Assembly: GCF_040629175.1 (NCBI RefSeq)
Contig: NZ_JBEXUX010000055.1
Location: forward strand, 5,440 to 69,439
Direction: 5' to 3'
Length of the DNA: 64,000 bases
From: Embleya sp040629175
Lineage (GTDB): Bacteria > Actinomycetota > Actinomycetes > Streptomycetales > Streptomycetaceae
Below, in pieces: positions 62,536-64,000 of the stretch. The notes below the pieces were generated by a model that saw nothing but the letters and a program-made list of their open reading frames with translations, did no database searches and was not told where the DNA came from. A program made the translations under genes and the position numbers. Within the stretch, counting starts at the first letter, position 1, and each line of letters opens with the position of its first letter.

Positions 62536-63140
62536 GTCGTGAGCGGAGCGAGTGGGTGGCCCGGGTCGCGGGTGCGATGGGCGGGGCGGCCCGGGCCGGG
62601 CTGGGGCGTGGGCCGGGCCCGCCACCTGACCTGAGTCGTGGGCGGGGCGAGTGGGTGGTCCGGGTCGGGTTGCGGCGGGCCGGGTCGGGTCGGGCCGTGA
62701 GTCGGGTCCGACGCCTGGTCCGGGTCGTGAGCGGAGCGAGCCGGTGGGCGGTGTTTGCGGGCCGAGCCCGACACCCCGGGCGAGGTCGTGACCTTGCTCC
62801 GCCGAGACCCGGGCCGAAGTCGTGAGCGCAGCAAGCCGGTGAGCAGTGGTCGTGGGCCGGGCCGGAAGCCCGGGACGAGGTTGCGAGCGGGCCGGCGCGA
62901 AACGCACGCCGAGTCCGACATCTGGGGCGGGGTCGCGAGCGGAGCGAGCCGGTGGTCCCCGGTCGCAAGCTGGGCTCGACGCCCGAGCCGGGGTCGTGAG
63001 CGGAGCGGGCAGGTGGGCGGCGGTCGCGGGCCGAGCCCGACACCCCGGGCCCAAGTCATGAGCGCAGCCAGCCGGTGAGCGGCGGTCGTGGGCCGGGCCG
63101 GACGCCCGAGCCGAAGTCGTGAGCGCAGCAAGCGTGCCGG
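62536..63140. repeat. array of about 61-bp imperfect direct repeats
   Basis: Copies of a unit starting GTCGTGAGCGGAGCGAGCC begin near 62536, 62635, 62724, 62785, 62819, 62880, 62932, 62993, 63055 and 63116. Where regular, the period is 61 bp (62724-62785, 62819-62880, 62932-62993, 63055-63116; 62 at 62993-63055). Early copies are longer and one is shortened. No coding gene explains it. It fills the 663-bp gap between the DoxX and PPOX genes. Confidence 0.75.
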
Positions 63141-63149
63141 CGCGAAGGT

Positions 63150-63578
63150 TCAGCCGGTGATGTTCCGGTCTGCGACCACGTGGTGGATGTGCACGTGGAC
63201 GACCTGTTCGCCGTCGATCGGCTCGCGGTCGACCACCTTGTCCGTGCCCATATAGCGCGCGGCGATCCGAGTCGGCCAGATCCGAAGGTCGGCCGGGTCG
63301 ACCGAGATTCGGGCCTCACCCTCCACCACGACGTAGGCGTACGGCGGTCGGTCGTCGTCCACGCACAGGCTCACGCGCGGATCGTTGGCCAGGTTGCGGC
63401 CCTTGACCGAGGACGCGAACGTGCTGAAGACGAGTTCGACGGTCTCGCCCCGATCGTCGAGATCGAACCAGATCGGGGCCACATGTGGTCGGCCGTCCGG
63501 CCGTACGGTGGCGAGCTTCCCGGTGCGTGGTCCGGCCAGGAGAAAAGCCCGCCACTGAGTCTCGGTCATGCGTTCCAT
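63150..63578 (-). CDS. PPOX-class F420- or FMN-dependent oxidoreductase
   Basis: The 142-residue protein has the split beta-barrel of the pyridoxamine-phosphate-oxidase-like family, with GKLATVRPDGRPHVAPIWFDLD, FSTFASSVKGRNLANDPRVSLCVDD and EGEARI. In actinomycetes this short form generally binds F420. Reaction and substrate are not known. I use the ATG at 63578; the one at 63569 (MTETQW) is equally possible. Its stop lies just beyond the repeat array. Confidence 0.85.
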   Translation of the reverse strand: MERMTETQWRAFLLAGPRTGKLATVRPDGRPHVAPIWFDLDDRGETVELVFSTFASSVKGRNLANDPRVSLCVDDDRPPYAYVVVEGEARISVDPADLRIWPTRIAARYMGTDKVVDREPIDGEQVVHVHIHHVVADRNITG

Positions 63579-63957
63579 CCCCCGAGTCTCACCCCTGACC
63601 ACCCCGAAACCCGGTAGCCCCGCCCACGACGACCACCCCTCCACCACACCACACGACACCTCGTGAGGTCACACCCTCGCCCACCACCCCGACTCCGCCC
63701 CCCGAACCGCCCTACTCCCGCCGCCCGCCCACCTGTTCACCCCACCTGCGACACGCTTCGCCCCGCCCACCCCGCCCTCGTCCCCCCCACCCCCGATGTA
63801 CTTGCGACCTCGCCCCACCCGCCACCCCCACAACCCGGCCCCACAACCTCGCGCCCCGCGCCCACCCGCCCCACCCCCGGCGCGTCAGCGCCCCCGACTT
63901 GGGCTCACCCCGGTGATCGACGCGCGCAGCGCGGAGAGCGGCGGAGCCGCAAAACGT
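63579..63957. other. C-rich intergenic tail
   Basis: About 380 bp upstream of the PPOX gene show no convincing gene. From 63660 to 63900 the + strand is very rich in C, with runs such as CCCCCC, and poor in G; the minus strand could form G-quadruplexes. A frame on the minus strand here encodes only Gly/Arg/Trp low-complexity sequence and is not taken as a gene. Confidence 0.5.
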
Positions 63958-63998
63958 TGACTTCGTGGCCCGTAGCGAAGCGAAGGGACACGAAGTCA
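63958..63998. terminator. hairpin at the window edge
   Basis: TGACTTCGTG at 63958-63967 pairs with CACGAAGTCA at 63989-63998, with inner CCC/GGG pairing. The loop contains the repeat GCGAAGCGAAG. The neighbouring gene lies outside the window, so its role as terminator is only likely. Confidence 0.5.
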
Positions 63999-64000
63999 CG

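Noticed and set aside
59922..63131. Open frame of about 1070 codons on the minus strand
   Set aside because: It covers rlmB, the DoxX gene and the repeat array antisense. The repetitive part only reflects the 61-bp DNA repeats.
62536..63140. CRISPR array
   Set aside because: Repeat and spacer are not separable, the whole 61-bp unit recurs imperfectly, and no cas genes are present.
63712..63999. 95-codon frame on the minus strand at the window edge
   Set aside because: Its product is Gly/Arg/Trp low-complexity sequence from C-rich DNA, with no ribosome-binding site visible.

Overview
The window is a very GC-rich stretch of chromosome from a filamentous actinomycete of the Streptomyces type (Streptomycetaceae or a close relative). 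The evidence is codon-biased genes packed in both directions, GTG and TTG starts, mycothiol genes (mshA, mshD), orphan GlnR, RsiG/AmfC with two c-di-GMP motifs, a Nur-like Fur protein, CarD, and a gene order that I recall as matching the central Streptomyces chromosome (pst - ppk - mshD - glnR - sseA - nur - rsiG - mshA - gpmA - phoR/phoP - carD - ispDF - cysS - rlmB). I saw no rRNA, tRNA, insertion sequence, prophage or CRISPR array.

Region 1 (1-15.5 kb) is a cell-envelope polymer locus. It holds a truncated PIG-L deacetylase, a polytopic membrane protein, a GT4 glycosyltransferase and a fused GT2/TagF-type polymerase. Divergently there is a tightly overlapping operon: CDP-alcohol phosphotransferase, nucleotidyltransferase, glycerol-1-phosphate-dehydrogenase-like enzyme, second CDP-alcohol phosphotransferase, GT2, and a Wzm/Wzt (TagGH) exporter. 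A PAP2 phosphatase, a GntR regulator and a lipoprotein follow. I infer synthesis and export of a polyol-phosphate or glycolipid-type surface polymer built on an unusual CDP-activated head group.

Region 2 (17.3-31.4 kb) holds CsoR with its operator, then a phosphate block: DUF47/Pit and the pstSCAB operon with PHO-box repeats. A polyphosphate set follows (NUDIX, CHAD, ppk), then mshD, a LacI regulator and glnR. Phosphate uptake, polyphosphate storage and nitrogen control sit side by side.

Region 3 (31.8-43.0 kb) contains a MoaD-like protein and a Tyr/Gly-repeat membrane protein, then an ECF sigma/anti-sigma pair. A sulfur operon follows a cysteine-rich leader peptide (sseA, DUF1416). Then come an SMR transporter, DsrE, a 32-residue membrane peptide, nitrobindin-like protein, Nur, YgfZ, Dtd, RsiG, an XRE regulator with a palindromic operator, and an HBHA-like protein.

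Region 4 (43.0-56.2 kb) starts with a three-gene signalling operon (SpoIIE-type phosphatase, CHASE3-type histidine kinase, single-domain response regulator). It continues with MarR and a macrodomain protein, an NlpC/P60 hydrolase, a methyltransferase, mshA behind a SigR-type promoter, YbjN-like, gpmA, a tiny cysteine-rich metallothionein-like gene and the PhoR/PhoP (SenX3/RegX3) pair. No phoU gene lies next to that pair.

Region 5 (56.2-64 kb) is carD, ispD, ispF, cysS, rlmB, a DoxX-type membrane protein, an array of about 61-bp imperfect repeats, a PPOX-fold oxidoreductase and a strongly strand-biased C-rich tail. A recurring theme is a TANNNT -10 box placed 6-7 nt before the start codon, which points to many leaderless mRNAs.
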